64,000 nt of DNA from Fagopyrum homotropicum (Eukaryota; Streptophyta; Magnoliopsida; Caryophyllales; Polygonaceae), in contig BSWB01000001.1 of assembly GCA_033239125.1 (NCBI GenBank), positions 160,665,481 to 160,729,480 on the forward strand, given 5' to 3'. A program made the translations under genes and the position numbers. Below, piece by piece: positions 21,670 to 32,971 of this stretch. How positions within the stretch are numbered: position 1 is the stretch's first letter; each line of letters starts with the position of its first letter. A model generated the notes under the pieces. That model worked only from the letters and a program-made list of their open reading frames with translations. It was not told the DNA's origin and searched no databases.

Positions 21670-22075
21670 TCGAGTCTAGTATATAAGGTGAGTGGACTAC
21701 TTCTCTTATTGTTAATTGGTTTTAGGATGGACCTCATTATGTGTTGGGCTTGAGCTTAATACGCATGTGCGTTCGTATGTACACGGATCCCGCTCTACCA
21801 GTCCGTCTGTATCGGACTTTGACATGGTATCGGAGCAGTTAATCTCAGTTCGGCTCACGATCCTAACCAGTGGGTATATAAGGTCGGTGGGCTACTCCTC
21901 CTATTGCCGGTTGGTGTTAGGAAGGAACCTCATCGGGTTTATTTGATGGACTTGAGTCTAATGCGCATGTGCGTTCGTATGCAGCTACCACAAGCTATGG
22001 AGTCCCATATAATTAAAGAGATAAAGCTTCTTCCAAGTACAGTCTCGTACTGTCTAGCATTGCTTTGATACCAAT
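21670..22075. mobile_element. LTR-retroelement / TRIM relic with two PBS-like sites
   Basis: Two diverged copies of a segment of about 200 bases lie in tandem (from about 21676 and about 21876). Each starts TATATAAGGT(G/C), contains a variant of CGCATGTGCGTTCGTATG, and resembles LTR sequence. TGGTATCGGAGCAG (21825-21838) nearly matches TGGTATCAGAGC, the plant primer-binding site for initiator tRNA-Met. A second site lies on the opposite strand (TTGGTATCAAAGC, about 22054-22068). No gag or pol sequence remains. Related sequence, reverse-complemented, appears at 39860-39930 and 50950-51020. Confidence 0.6.
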
Positions 22076-22616
22076 GGAGGAATTATCCTTTGATTTGAAA
22101 ATGTTCACTTAATCCTACAGTGTCTCTGATCTAAAGTATAAACTGTACAAATGCTTTCGCTTTATAATCTTTATCCCACATCGCTTTTATTCTCAGTGGA
22201 AGAAACCCTGCATGCAAAACTCATCAACAACAAACCACTTCTTTTGCTTTCCTCTTTACCCAGTAATAATCATTTACAGTATCAGTACTCTGACAAAGTT
22301 CACAACCTTCAAAAATTGCTAAACAAAGCTCTACACAAATTCTCTTTCAGAATCAATCAAAATTAATCTTCACAAGCTTTTCCTTTTCTTTTCTACTCTA
22401 AAGATCGAGCTACTCATTCACTGTCTTCAGAATTACTGCTTCTGTAGCTGAATTGCTGAGTGGAATTGTAGGTTGAAGAATTTGGTAAGTACTTATCAAC
22501 AAGTGTAATTACAATGTAGCTACCTGTGATTGAAGAGTAAACAGAATTAGGCAATAAAACAGTAGATCATAACCGTTGTGGGACATTTTCAAAGTATCTG
22601 ATGACTGACCCTTTTG
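22076..22616 (-). other. 3' flank of the 5-phosphatase gene
   Basis: Contains the probable 3' untranslated region of the minus-strand gene and flanking DNA. The small ORF at 22151-22366 is not supported. Confidence 0.5.
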
Positions 22617-25072
22617 TTAATAGAGTTGTTGCTGATTGAATCCTTGTGAATATGGTAGCAGCTCTTCTACTTCAATTCTAGCCCTTGAGCAGCTCATGCT
22701 CTTCTTGATCCGACAACGGTTGATAGACTCCACCTCGACTAAGAACACACTATACACTGGTCTATGATCCGAGAATCTTGATTCTCCACGAACATAGGAT
22801 AGTTGGTGTAAGCCTCTTCCATACCACAAAATCCTATCACACCTACATAAGTTCATCTCAGTACATGAATGAGATTCTGAATGCCATTTTGAACTCAAAA
22901 TGTAAAGAGATTTACCAAGCAGGAGTTCTTCGCTTCTCTTTTGGATGCCTTGATTCACCAGTGTATCTATCTGAGTTGCTTAAGTACTTGTATGTTGGAG
23001 GAAAATATATTTTTCCTTCATTCCACCCAGTAAAGATTCTTCCTTGCCTCTGCTCTATCCTAAGCTGTTTGAAGCAACAACATACAGAGTATTAGATTAA
23101 GGTTAATCTCAAATTAGAGTTGATTGAATTTTAAAAGTTGGTGACTTGCCTGATCATTCTCTAGAAGATCTGTCCAGTTTCTCATCTCAACAAGCGCCTT
23201 TGCAGATCGGTATGACAATGCAATTCTGTAGTTCAAATCTCCAAGCCAAATGACCCGGCTGCAACAGATTCATAATTACGTGACATTGTACTAATAAGAG
23301 CTCAAGAACATTGTTTAACTTACTCATGGTCAAGAATTGTTTGAGGTGAGTATTCGTCGCCTGCTCCATGAACCCTTGGAAACCTTGTTTTCCTAAGGAT
23401 CTCCATGACATCTGAGTTCCTTCGTAGCTCGTCGCCTTCTTTCTGCCCGGAAGTTAGATGACTACAAACAAAGCAGAAGCTTGTTTGGTGCAGTGACATG
23501 CTAATTGATATTGAACCCTGCAGAGAACATCTAAAACAATAAAGATTTGATCTTGAACGACTAGCTTTGAAGATTTGTGATAAGAGGTATAAAAATTGTA
23601 CCTTGTTTCCAAGATAGCCCATCAAACCTCTCCCTACACAAGATACCTTAAGATTCCTAACATGATCTCTAAGATCCCTTTTAACCCATACTGTTAAGAA
23701 GATTCCAACCATTTGTTTACTAGCAACCAAACAATACTTTGAGTTTGATTGCCCTCTTTGGCTATTCCTCTCCTCATACATGGGAGGAGAATAACTACTA
23801 GCCATTGGTTCCTCGGCATTGTCAGATTCGCCATCAGACGAATCCCATCTATACTCACTAGACCCATTACACACACTAAATCTTCTATCAAGCCTTGGTT
23901 GTGGCATGATCATATCATCATCCACTCTCATGCTTCGGCTCAATGATTGGAATGACCGACGGTATGAGTCCTTTTGCCTTGTTGATCCATCAAAACTAGC
24001 ATCATATTCGGCAACCGGATCAGGAATTGGTGATGGTGTGTGATAGCCTCCATGAACACCACCAGGGAGATTGTTGAGATTCCTTCTGATAAGGTCTAGC
24101 CATTTCTTCGCCGGACCATCATCTTCTGTCCCCAAGACATTACCAGCATTCAAAGGCACAATCTCTTGGAAACTACAAGCCAGAGTATGACAAAATTATA
24201 ATGAATTGTTTCTAGTATGATAAAACATGAAAACTAAAATTAATGATGATTTATGAAACATACCCAAGAACATAGATGTCAGCAGGAGGTGAAGTATGAA
24301 GCCAATCCTCAAGATTTAGATGATTAGGAGGAGATTTACCAGCCACATTCCAAGTAGCTACAAATACTCTGATTAACAAAACAGATTAACCTTTTAGAAA
24401 TTACTGTGTTATTAACTAATTAAGCATAAAACACAGATTATATGAGATTGAGTTGATAATTTACCTATAGTTATTTACATCAGTAACCTGAGAGGACTCT
24501 AGGTCAATCTTACCACGCCCAATCCAATCTGAAAACATCAAGAAAACTAATCAAGAAAGTAACTTTGGGTTAAAATTTGGGATACTAATGAGATTTTAAT
24601 ACTGAACCTGTTTTACTTTTCTTGACATTGTTCCTGTAATGTTCATCACAAGCTGAAGGAAACAAGAAGAAAAGAAAAGGGATTTTGGATTATACAACAA
24701 TGAAATCAGAAACAGTGATCTGATTCATAAATCTTTAAAAAAATGAAGTGGGCCAAGATCCTATTAGCTTATGAAAGGGTTTTTAAAGAGGTTGTTGTGA
24801 GTCATTAAAGTCTTGTTCTTGATATTGCAGCAAATGTGGGTCAAAGTAAAAAAAGTTGAATCTTTACCTCCATAGACAACGTGATCCTTATGAAAATCCT
24901 CAGCTTTGTTCTTGATACTGAACCATTTCTTAACCAAATTTCTGGGCCAAAATATCTTCAATTTTATACAAAAACAACACAAATCAGAAACTCAAATCAT
25001 TCATATTAAACCCAAAACAAAAACCCAAAGAGCAAATTAAACCTTGCTCTTTCTGGAAATCCCATCTGTCAT
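22617..25072 (-). CDS. Type I inositol polyphosphate 5-phosphatase (CVP2/CVL1-type), 10 exons
   Basis: Exons on the minus strand are 25072-25043, 24955-24868, 24652-24608, 24528-24465, 24368-24264, 24172-23602, 23517-23324, 23258-23150, 23064-22916 and 22842-22617. They join in phase to 516 residues. Eight of the nine introns are GT-AG; intron 8 is GC-AG. The N-terminal basic WPRNLVKKWF motif is typical of plant type I enzymes. Catalytic-fold motifs are TWNVAG (71-76), FQEIVPL with Glu104, WLGDLNYR (360-367), PAWCDRIL (440-447) and SDHRP (466-470). A variable insert (about 150-240) contains PRLDRRFSVC, another family hallmark. The enzyme removes the 5-phosphate from inositol phosphates and phosphoinositides at membranes. 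CVP2 and CVL1 act in leaf venation. The start is the only in-frame ATG before WPRN. Which paralog it is remains open. Confidence 0.95.
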
Positions 25073-26254
25073 TGTTCCACAACTCTCATAAGGTGAGCCA
25101 CACTTGACTGATCTTTCCTTAGAAATGATTGAAAGAGAAGAATTTGGTGGTACTTGGAGAAAAGGGATAAAAAGGTAACAACAAATGCCAAAAAACAAAT
25201 CTTTTTGTGGTTTGTGGGTTTGAAGTGTCAAATTCACAGAACCCAGATTGGAATTTTATAAGTTCATAATCTGCAGAAGCAAACAGCAAAAACCAGTGGA
25301 AGAGACAAATGGAAGAGAAAGAGAGAGCCAAAAACAAGAAGGTAAGTAATTAAATATAGGAAGAAGATAGCTATGGCGAATAAAAACTCATCAGAAATTA
25401 GCAAATTTGAAGGAGAATAAAAAGAGCAGCAGTTAGAAGTGGGAAGATATGCGTTTCCATTTTTATTTTTATTTTTATTTTTATTTTTTTTTATTTCAAT
25501 TAGCTCTAAAACCAAGGAAGATGAGCAGAAGCAGAAGCATGGGTTTTGGCTTGCAAATTTCATTTGCCAATGGAAATGGACACCATTTTCAGATTTTTTT
25601 TTGTCTCACTTTTTTATGTTACCAATCTATAATTTGTTTTTGAAAGCATTGAAATTTTTATTATTTAAGTTATAAATTAACAATATTATTTTTTAAACAC
25701 ATTTACATTATTAGATGATTTACTCTTACATCTTTATAAAATTTTCAATTGAAAATTTTTCTTCAAAAATAATTGCAGTGAATGTCTTGGTCGATTAGTT
25801 ATGATTTTTCCTAAAAAAATCAGGTCCGCAATTACCTTTGAGTTATCCTATTCGACGGAATTTAGAATTTGGAGCTGATTTTCTTGAGATTAGAATTATT
25901 TTGAATTTTTGAGTACTTTATTTATATGAAAACTTTTTTTTTGAAACAATTTGGTTTACTAGGGTTTTTTTTAGTTTTGTGTTTAGTAAATGTACCCTTG
26001 AAAGAAGAGTGTATAGAGTTTGACGATAAATACAAAAGGTTAGGATATATTTACTTAATTGAAACATTAAAAAGTCTAGTTATTACTTTAGTTTCTCAAA
26101 AAGGCCTAGTTACCAAAATTGCCCGTACCGGAATAAGTTAAGAAAGATTATTTATTTAATAAAGAAAATATAATATGTACTTTAATATAATTTATACAGC
26201 AAGGAAACAAAAGTAAAAAAAATATTGTAGAACTATAAATGTTAAAAATGTATA
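25073..26254. other. 5' flank of 5-phosphatase gene and AT-rich DNA
   Basis: The presumed 5' leader and promoter of the minus-strand gene lie in the first few hundred bases, including a (TTTTTA)n-like run at about 25459-25494. The ORF at 25926-26141 is AT-driven and has no recognisable family. Confidence 0.5.
25459..25494. repeat. (ATTTTT)n microsatellite
   Basis: Five to six units of ATTTTT followed by a T-run, about 390 bases upstream of the 5-phosphatase start codon on its own strand. This is probably 5' leader or core promoter, where length polymorphism could matter. Confidence 0.85.
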
Positions 26255-26944
26255 CTAATGTAGCTCGAATGCCAAGGTACGGGCATAATTTCAAATTTAA
26301 TTAATATATAATTTTTAAAATTTATATAAAAAATTAATGTAATATAATGTTTTTAATTAACCTAAACAGTAATTAAAAAGTTATTATTAAATTTATTATA
26401 ATTTGAATAAATAAAAATAGACTAATTTGTATAATATTACATATTTTAATCATAGTTAATGTTAAGTAGACTATTTATGAATATGATAAAGGTGAATAAA
26501 AAATAAAAATTAAATTAAACTTCAAAAAATAAAATATAAATGTTAAAATAGCAATCATAAAATTATCTTAGGTAGTTTTAAATAATATTCTTAAATTATA
26601 ATAATTTATACATTTGTTAAATTAGTGAATATTTTCTAATTTATGTAAGAACTATATATATTTATATGTTAAAGTTAGAATAATAAACTATCGAATCATC
26701 TTATAATCTAAAGTGGAAATTTTTTTAAAAAATTAGAAGAAAATCTTTAGAGTATATTGAAGATTGCGGTAAGAGTAAAAATGGAAACAATATATTTATT
26801 ATATATATTAATGATTTTTTTTATCTATTTATAAATTAATATAATTATAAAATTAAAATGCACGAGAAAATGACATGTGACATTGAGTTCATGAGAGTAT
26901 GACACATAGGATGAAGTACTTCTGCTTTTATATATGTATATAGA
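26255..26944 (-). mobile_element. Probable degenerate Helitron
   Basis: Read on the minus strand, the right end starts TCTATATACATATATAAAAG (from 26944) and soon reads CTATGTGTCATACTC, resembling plant Helitron 5' ends. Near the left end, ATGCC-AAGGTACG-GGCAT forms a weak hairpin (26269-26286), followed on the minus strand by TTAG and T where CTAG is expected. The ends fit but are decayed, and there is no coding sequence. Confidence is moderate because the hairpin is only 5 bp and the terminus is not canonical. Confidence 0.45.
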
Positions 26945-29529
26945 TAATTTTAAACGGGTGAATACGAGTCAGGTGGATGAGTGGATGAAATGTTCACTCG
27001 GATCCTACCTCATTCATCTACTTTCACCCATTTTTAAAGAATTCTCATCCTTTTCGTTGATTGGTTGACCGTGTATACATCGCGTAAGTGTAAAATTGTC
27101 ATCACATTTACAATGTCCCATCGTGTTAGTAGATAATATATATACTAAATTTGTATACATTTATAAAAACCTTAAATTACCCTTTGCCAAAGAAAGCTTT
27201 AAAATTTGTACACCTTATCCGGAGACAAATGTAGATGAAATCCGAATGACATAAGATGGGAGGAAAGTAGTTGTAGGCCAAACTCCAAAGGAACAACAAT
27301 TATTCATAGGATGATACACATGACCTTATAATTTGGTCTTATTTTACTGACCCAAACAAATAACTGCCCGGACCCATATATCTCTTTGTAACCGCTGCCC
27401 GCGGTCAGATGAAGCTATGTCTACTTTGGTTTGTCTCAAATGCTGAAAGCAGAACACTGCAGGCAGACAGCTGAAAAGAATATCAAAGGGTAAAAGGCCA
27501 GATTTAAGATCTTCTTTTTTTTGGGCATAATTTAATATATTTATTACAATTTTTTCATTTAAAAAATGGATAAATGCATTTCAAAAACAAAATATATGGA
27601 GTTATTGTTTGATTGAATGGTGAGGCATAAATTTTGCATAAGAAGTTACTAATAAATGTTTTTGTTGTTGAAAGTGCATTGTAGTTAATGAGGTTAGTTA
27701 TTGTGTTTAGGTTAATTTTGCATAGGAGTTGTGTAAATGAAATATTGAGTGATGGGCCTAGTTTGAGCTTTCATGACTTGTTGTGACCACTTAGGTAGTT
27801 TTACATTTATTGGTATTTTTTAATGATTATTGAAATTTTTTAATAAATATGAAAAATTTAAAAGGCTTATAAACATAATGTAGAATTTTTTTTATTTTTT
27901 ATTTTAAAAATCTTTATGAACCTCCCAATATTGTTGTAATCTTGTATGTTACATAATTTTAAAATCGGTTCACTTAAAGAAAGTATTTATAATAATATAT
28001 ATTGAAAATGGTCTTATGAACACTCGATATGAAAAAGGAGTTTTATAGGGTTTAGAATATAACTAAAATCAACCATTATTTTGCTGGTCTAGAAAAAAAA
28101 AATATTGAGAGGGATTCTTTAAATGAGTTAAAAAGTATCTAATTTGAACATAAAACGATAATAATCGATCGGATCGAATGAGTCAAAGGCAAGGGAAGAC
28201 AAGGAAAAATAATATAGGCAAATCAAAATATGATAAATCAAGGATATCACATTGTTTCAAACTTGGGGAAGTTGATGAACAACAATGTTTTGGGTGTGTG
28301 AACAAGGTATAAAAATGGGTCTTGGGGTTTGAAAAACATCACAATTTTAGAGATTTACCACTCCATACAAGGAATATATGTAAAAAAGGACAAAAGGAAA
28401 TGCTTTCCATAATTCCACTATATTTCATTGGGTGTTGAAGTGAGATTTAATTGAGTTTTACAAAGCATTATGGGGAGGCTAATCTCCATAGCCATGCATG
28501 GTTCTCCTAAAAACCATCAAATTATGTGTTACTTTATAATAATATATTATGTGGTAGAATGTTTGGCTACTTCTAATGTGCCTTAGGGTTTAAGGTGTGT
28601 AAAAAGAGGTTTCATAAATTAATCGGGTAAAATATATCTGACTGAGCCAGATTGGATAAACAACTAGATAGATAAATCTAATATATGAACAATATTCACC
28701 TTATTTGATAAATATAGTCAATGCTAAAAACACAAACTCGGATATTTCAAATATCCAAGTTTAGTATTTGTTGATAAAATTGTTTGAATTGATTGATCTG
28801 GTTGCATACAACTAGTTCAAGCTCGTCTTATATATTTAATCTTAATCTATTACATAATCTTAAAATATGAACTATATTATAGTATTGGTTAATCGAATTG
28901 ATGTAGGATCTAGTTAGGCCAATGAGGGGCGATGATTAGTAGTTTAATTTTGATGATTAAGGGTTTAATTAACCAAGGTAAAGCATGGTTTAGTATTAAT
29001 ATTATATTAGTAAACCGACCCTTAGCTAACTCAAAGTGATTTCTTGGATTAAGCTTACATCTTTTCATGACTTCAAATTTATAAATTGACTAATCTTCAA
29101 CACATGGCATTTATTGGAGACTGCGACATATGGTTTGGCATTTTAGACTTACGAGTGTAGACTGTAGACCCATAAAATTACAGTACTTTTTTAACTATAA
29201 ATTATTTTACCTTCATGTTCCCAATTCGGATTCCCTAAAATAATAATAAAAAAGTATAAATAAAATACAAAAAAAAACACAAAATAGACACACCTTAATG
29301 CAAAATTTTTGTTGCATAATTGAATAGTACAAAAATATACAAATTGATAGAGTAAAATGAGAAATAAAATTTAGATCTTTAGTATAAAATTTGAATCAAA
29401 TCTATTATAATTACGACATTTAAAAAATAATAATTTAAAAGTAAAGCAAAGAGTTTTATTAAAAATATGTTGTTAGTATATTTTTTTTAAATTAGTAGTT
29501 CAAGGTTTATTTACAAAACAAATTGAATA
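26945..29529. other. Gene-poor AT-rich DNA
   Basis: Read on both strands, this 2.6 kb shows no exon with family resemblance and no clear transposon ends. It contains many short A/T runs. I see nothing in it that I can name. Confidence 0.5.
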
Positions 29530-29829
29530 CTCCCTCTGATCATAATTAACTGACTAATGTCATTTTAGCCACCGACATAATTTTTAAGAAAAATATTAAA
29601 TAACATAGATTTTGTAAAACTTTTTTAACTCTTATCACTTATGTAATATTCAACCTTCTTTCAAACCAATAAAAAAAATTTTAGAACTAAAATTAATCAT
29701 TCACACCAATTTTCAAGAACAATTATTATAATTATTGTTCATTTATTGACCTAGAAAACTTAAAACGACATGTAATTGTGATCAAATTTCTGATGCTAAA
29801 ACGACACTTATTTTTTTAATCGGAGATAG
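29530..29829. mobile_element. Stowaway-like (Tc1/mariner) MITE
   Basis: The left end CTCCCTCTGATCATAATTA and the complement of the right end CTATCTCCGATTAAAA form a terminal inverted repeat. The element is flanked by TA on both sides (29528-29529 and 29830-29831). CTCCCTC plus a TA target is the hallmark of Stowaway MITEs. Subterminal AACGACA-type motifs occur in both arms. It is 300 bp long and non-coding. Confidence 0.75.
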
Positions 29830-30085
29830 TATTTATTTCATATTTTATTAACTAACCGTTAATGTTTTACCAACGTATAATTTATATATTCATAATTATA
29901 TAATGAAAGAAACAATTTACTAAAATCGCTTCCTCATTCCACAGGACAGGAATTTATTACCATTTCTTGAAGAATTGAACTAAAAAAATGAAGAAAAAAG
30001 CAAATTTAAACTTGAAAAATTCAAAATTGCAGCATTGGGCACGTGGAAGAAGATGATACGAAAGAATAAAGAAGGCAGACATTCG

Positions 30086-30103
30086 AAGTGATGATCATCA
30101 CTT
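30086..30103. repeat. 18-bp perfect palindrome
   Basis: AAGTGATGATCATCACTT reads the same on both strands with no spacer. It could be a dimeric protein-binding site or chance; no adjacent gene supports a function. Confidence 0.6.
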
Positions 30104-30209
30104 TTGTAAGTTGAACCAAAATACATACACTCAAGCTTATTGGAAGATATGAATATAGGATTCTGTTTTTGTTTTCTTTATAGTATTATGTTTCATTTGC
30201 TTTATCAGC

Positions 30210-30575
30210 TTTACAAAACACACAAGATGTTTTGCCAGAATATTCAAAAAAGATCTAATGGGCAATTGAGTTATGAGTTTAACATGGGGGGATTTCCTCT
30301 TATGTCATTTTCAGCCATGTATCACTACTCAGAGAACTCAGATAGTGGAGGGAAGAAGAAGCAGCATGTTCCTGCAATACACAAAGGCCAAAGCTTTACT
30401 TGTTTACTAATTATCATATTCTGGAAAAAATTTTTTTAAAAAATGTCAGGGTATAGAGCGATGATCCTGTGTACCTGGTGGATTAAAATCTGAGAAGGTG
30501 AATACTGAGACTGGGTATCCGAATTCCCACATGCAAAAACAAACACAAGAACAGCAATGCAACAATCAGGTGAGA
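30210..30575 (+). pseudogene. Exon-like relic, family not recognised
   Basis: Two stretches look more like coding sequence than their surroundings. The first (about 30217-30395) reads YEFNMGGFPLMSF then AMYHYSENSDSGGKKKQHVP. The second (about 30450-30573) lies between an AG at 30449 and a GTGAGA at 30574. After a frame slip it reads GGLKSEKVNTETG then NSHMQKQTQEQQCNNQ. Balanced composition and splice-like borders suggest remains of a two-exon segment of a host gene, but I do not recognise the family and no intact frame joins them. Confidence 0.3.
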
Positions 30576-31067
30576 GTTCAGTTGAATATAAGTTCTTCTG
30601 CTGTGTATTCTAATCTGATTTGCTGTGCACACAGTGAGGTCATCATTTTGTCTTCTTTTGCTTGTATTCATTATCATTTTGGTTAATCCAATACCCTATT
30701 TCTTTATTCCACATCAACAATACTTCCTACAAAAAACCTACACATTTAATGTCAAAACCTACTTTACTTTCTTGCTTAATCTTATTCGTTTCATTACTGT
30801 TTTCTCACTCTATTCATAAATCTACAAATCCTTACAAATTATCTTTGTTTGGGTGTATCATAAATGATACTTTTGAGGGTTCAAAACTGTCAAAAAATAG
30901 TCTTGACTTGTCTTTAAATATTGAGATTTTCTTCAACATCTTGCATTTACTCAAAAAATATTTTGTTTTTGACTTAGAGAAGTGAAGATGGCTCTCCAAT
31001 GAAAAAACCCTGAGCCATCAAAGAACCTAAAGGTTGGAGAAAAACAACGCAAATATATAAAAAAATC

Positions 31068-31147
31068 AGCGTATCAAACTGATATTCATATACTTTACCA
31101 AAAAAATAACGCAACGTATCAAACTGATATTCATATACTTTACCAAA
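31068..31147. repeat. Short tandem duplication
   Basis: A string of about 32 bases starting CGTATCAAACTGATATTCAT is present twice, about 44 bases apart, with no or almost no mismatches. This points to a recent duplication in non-coding DNA. Confidence 0.85.
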
Positions 31148-32971
31148 CATTAGATATCAGAAACCTAAATTGATTTATTTGCTTTTGGTATGTTGTGTTG
31201 TTACATTTTTCAACTTGGTTACCCATTTATGTTCTCTATATTTCATACTTATTTGGGTATTGAAAACTTATTGGTTTGACTTCCTTGACAGTTTTAACCT
31301 CAAATTGAATGCAGTTTGAAGCATTATTAATCTTTTTAACCTTTCAAGCCTGCAGAGAACCATTTAATTTCCAATGGTCACTTTTTTTTCCTTTGGATTT
31401 ACATGGGTTTCACTTCTTTTCATTGACATGAAGCAAATATGTTGTCATTGTCCTTTTTAACTCTCATTTTTGGTAAATCTTCGCTTACTCTCAATGGTTA
31501 AGCCATCAAATCATAGAGGTCATTCTGTGTTTTATCACCTTTATCTCATTTCATTCAAATACATAAAAACTACCACTCTTTTCATTTCAGTCGATACTAA
31601 TTGGATCATGATTGTCCAATTAACCTCTCTCTTGGGGCTTGTTCATTCCTAATATGTTATATCAAATTTCTCATTGGCAAACAACAATAAACAAACTTAT
31701 AGAAAATTAAATATAATCACCAGTTATGAGAAACTTAGCAATGATGAAACATACCTAAAATTGATGATTATTTTCGATTTATTGAAAGTTTTTGACACTG
31801 GCGGGAATCCGAATAACCTCGTGCCATTTTCCCTTCAAAAAGTTTGGACCAGATGCCAACTAACATATTGCAAAGAACTTAAGAATAAAAATATACATAA
31901 ACAGTATAAAGGAAAATATGTAGCATATAATATACAAACATAGCCTACTACAGGAAAAATACATATAAAAAGCAAACAGCATTAATCACAAGACTTGTGA
32001 TTCAAGAAATGGAGAATTGCAGTTTCTGTGCAGGTACATGACAGTAAAAAAAAATTACCTGTGTAAATTTCATCTGACTTTCCCTTCACCCTGGCTGGGC
32101 TGGCTGCCATCCTCTTTAATTAGTGTGCTTGTTTTGGTTGTCTTCAGTTCAAACCTCTCTCCACAGAGAACACCAAGTTCAATAGTAGATAGTATAGTTG
32201 TTGTACGGGGAAAACCCTAAACCCACACAATAATCATTCATGATGCTCGGTTGTCGATCCGAACAATCTTCATAACCTTCAATTCATGAAGAAACAACCA
32301 TTTTCATGAGCAAACAAGTCGGTGCAGGGCTTCTCTCAATCCAACATATCTTTGGCAACATACAAGTTGGGTTTGCACACATGTTTATAAACTAGTTATA
32401 AACTGTTTGACAGTGTATTTATAAATACACTACCAAACATTTTATAAAAGGATAAATTACGGAAAATCACCCACTGTACCAGGGACAAGTTCCAACTACC
32501 TAGCTTATATTATTTTGCCCATGAATTACATAAATGAGTTGCGAGGCAGTGAAAATATCCCGCAGAAAGAGACATTGGATTTGGGTCCACCAAAAATGTC
32601 CTTTAAAAAAAAAGAAAAAAGAAGACACACAGGACCAGTAGCAATAATAACAGAGATGGTCACAGTCATGGTCATGGGCCTCAAGCCACATCTCAGCACG
32701 TGAGTGTCATGTGCCACAAGGTGCTAGGCGAATTGCAAGAGAAGAGACCATTATTACAAGAGATAACAGACATTAAGGTGTGACAATGGCAATTCATACG
32801 TCCCTTCCATCTCTTCATCATTTGATTCGCATCGCATAGGAGGACCAAAGTTAAAGCTGTGTGCATAGTAGCTGGTTATAAGTTTAGCAGGGTTTGGTGC
32901 TACTTGCAAAGTCACAATCCTGAATGATCATAGAAAAAATGGATTTATGACAATAATGTCATTGATGGGTT
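31148..32971. other. AT-rich intergenic without recognised gene
   Basis: No exon with family resemblance was found on either strand. Short ORFs at 31470, 31674, 32017 and 32500 are not supported. Confidence 0.45.

Noticed and set aside
25926..26141. 71-residue ORF with a hydrophobic N-terminus (possible secreted peptide)
   Set aside because: It lies in AT-rich DNA with no promoter, no conserved cysteines and no recognisable family; it is likely chance.
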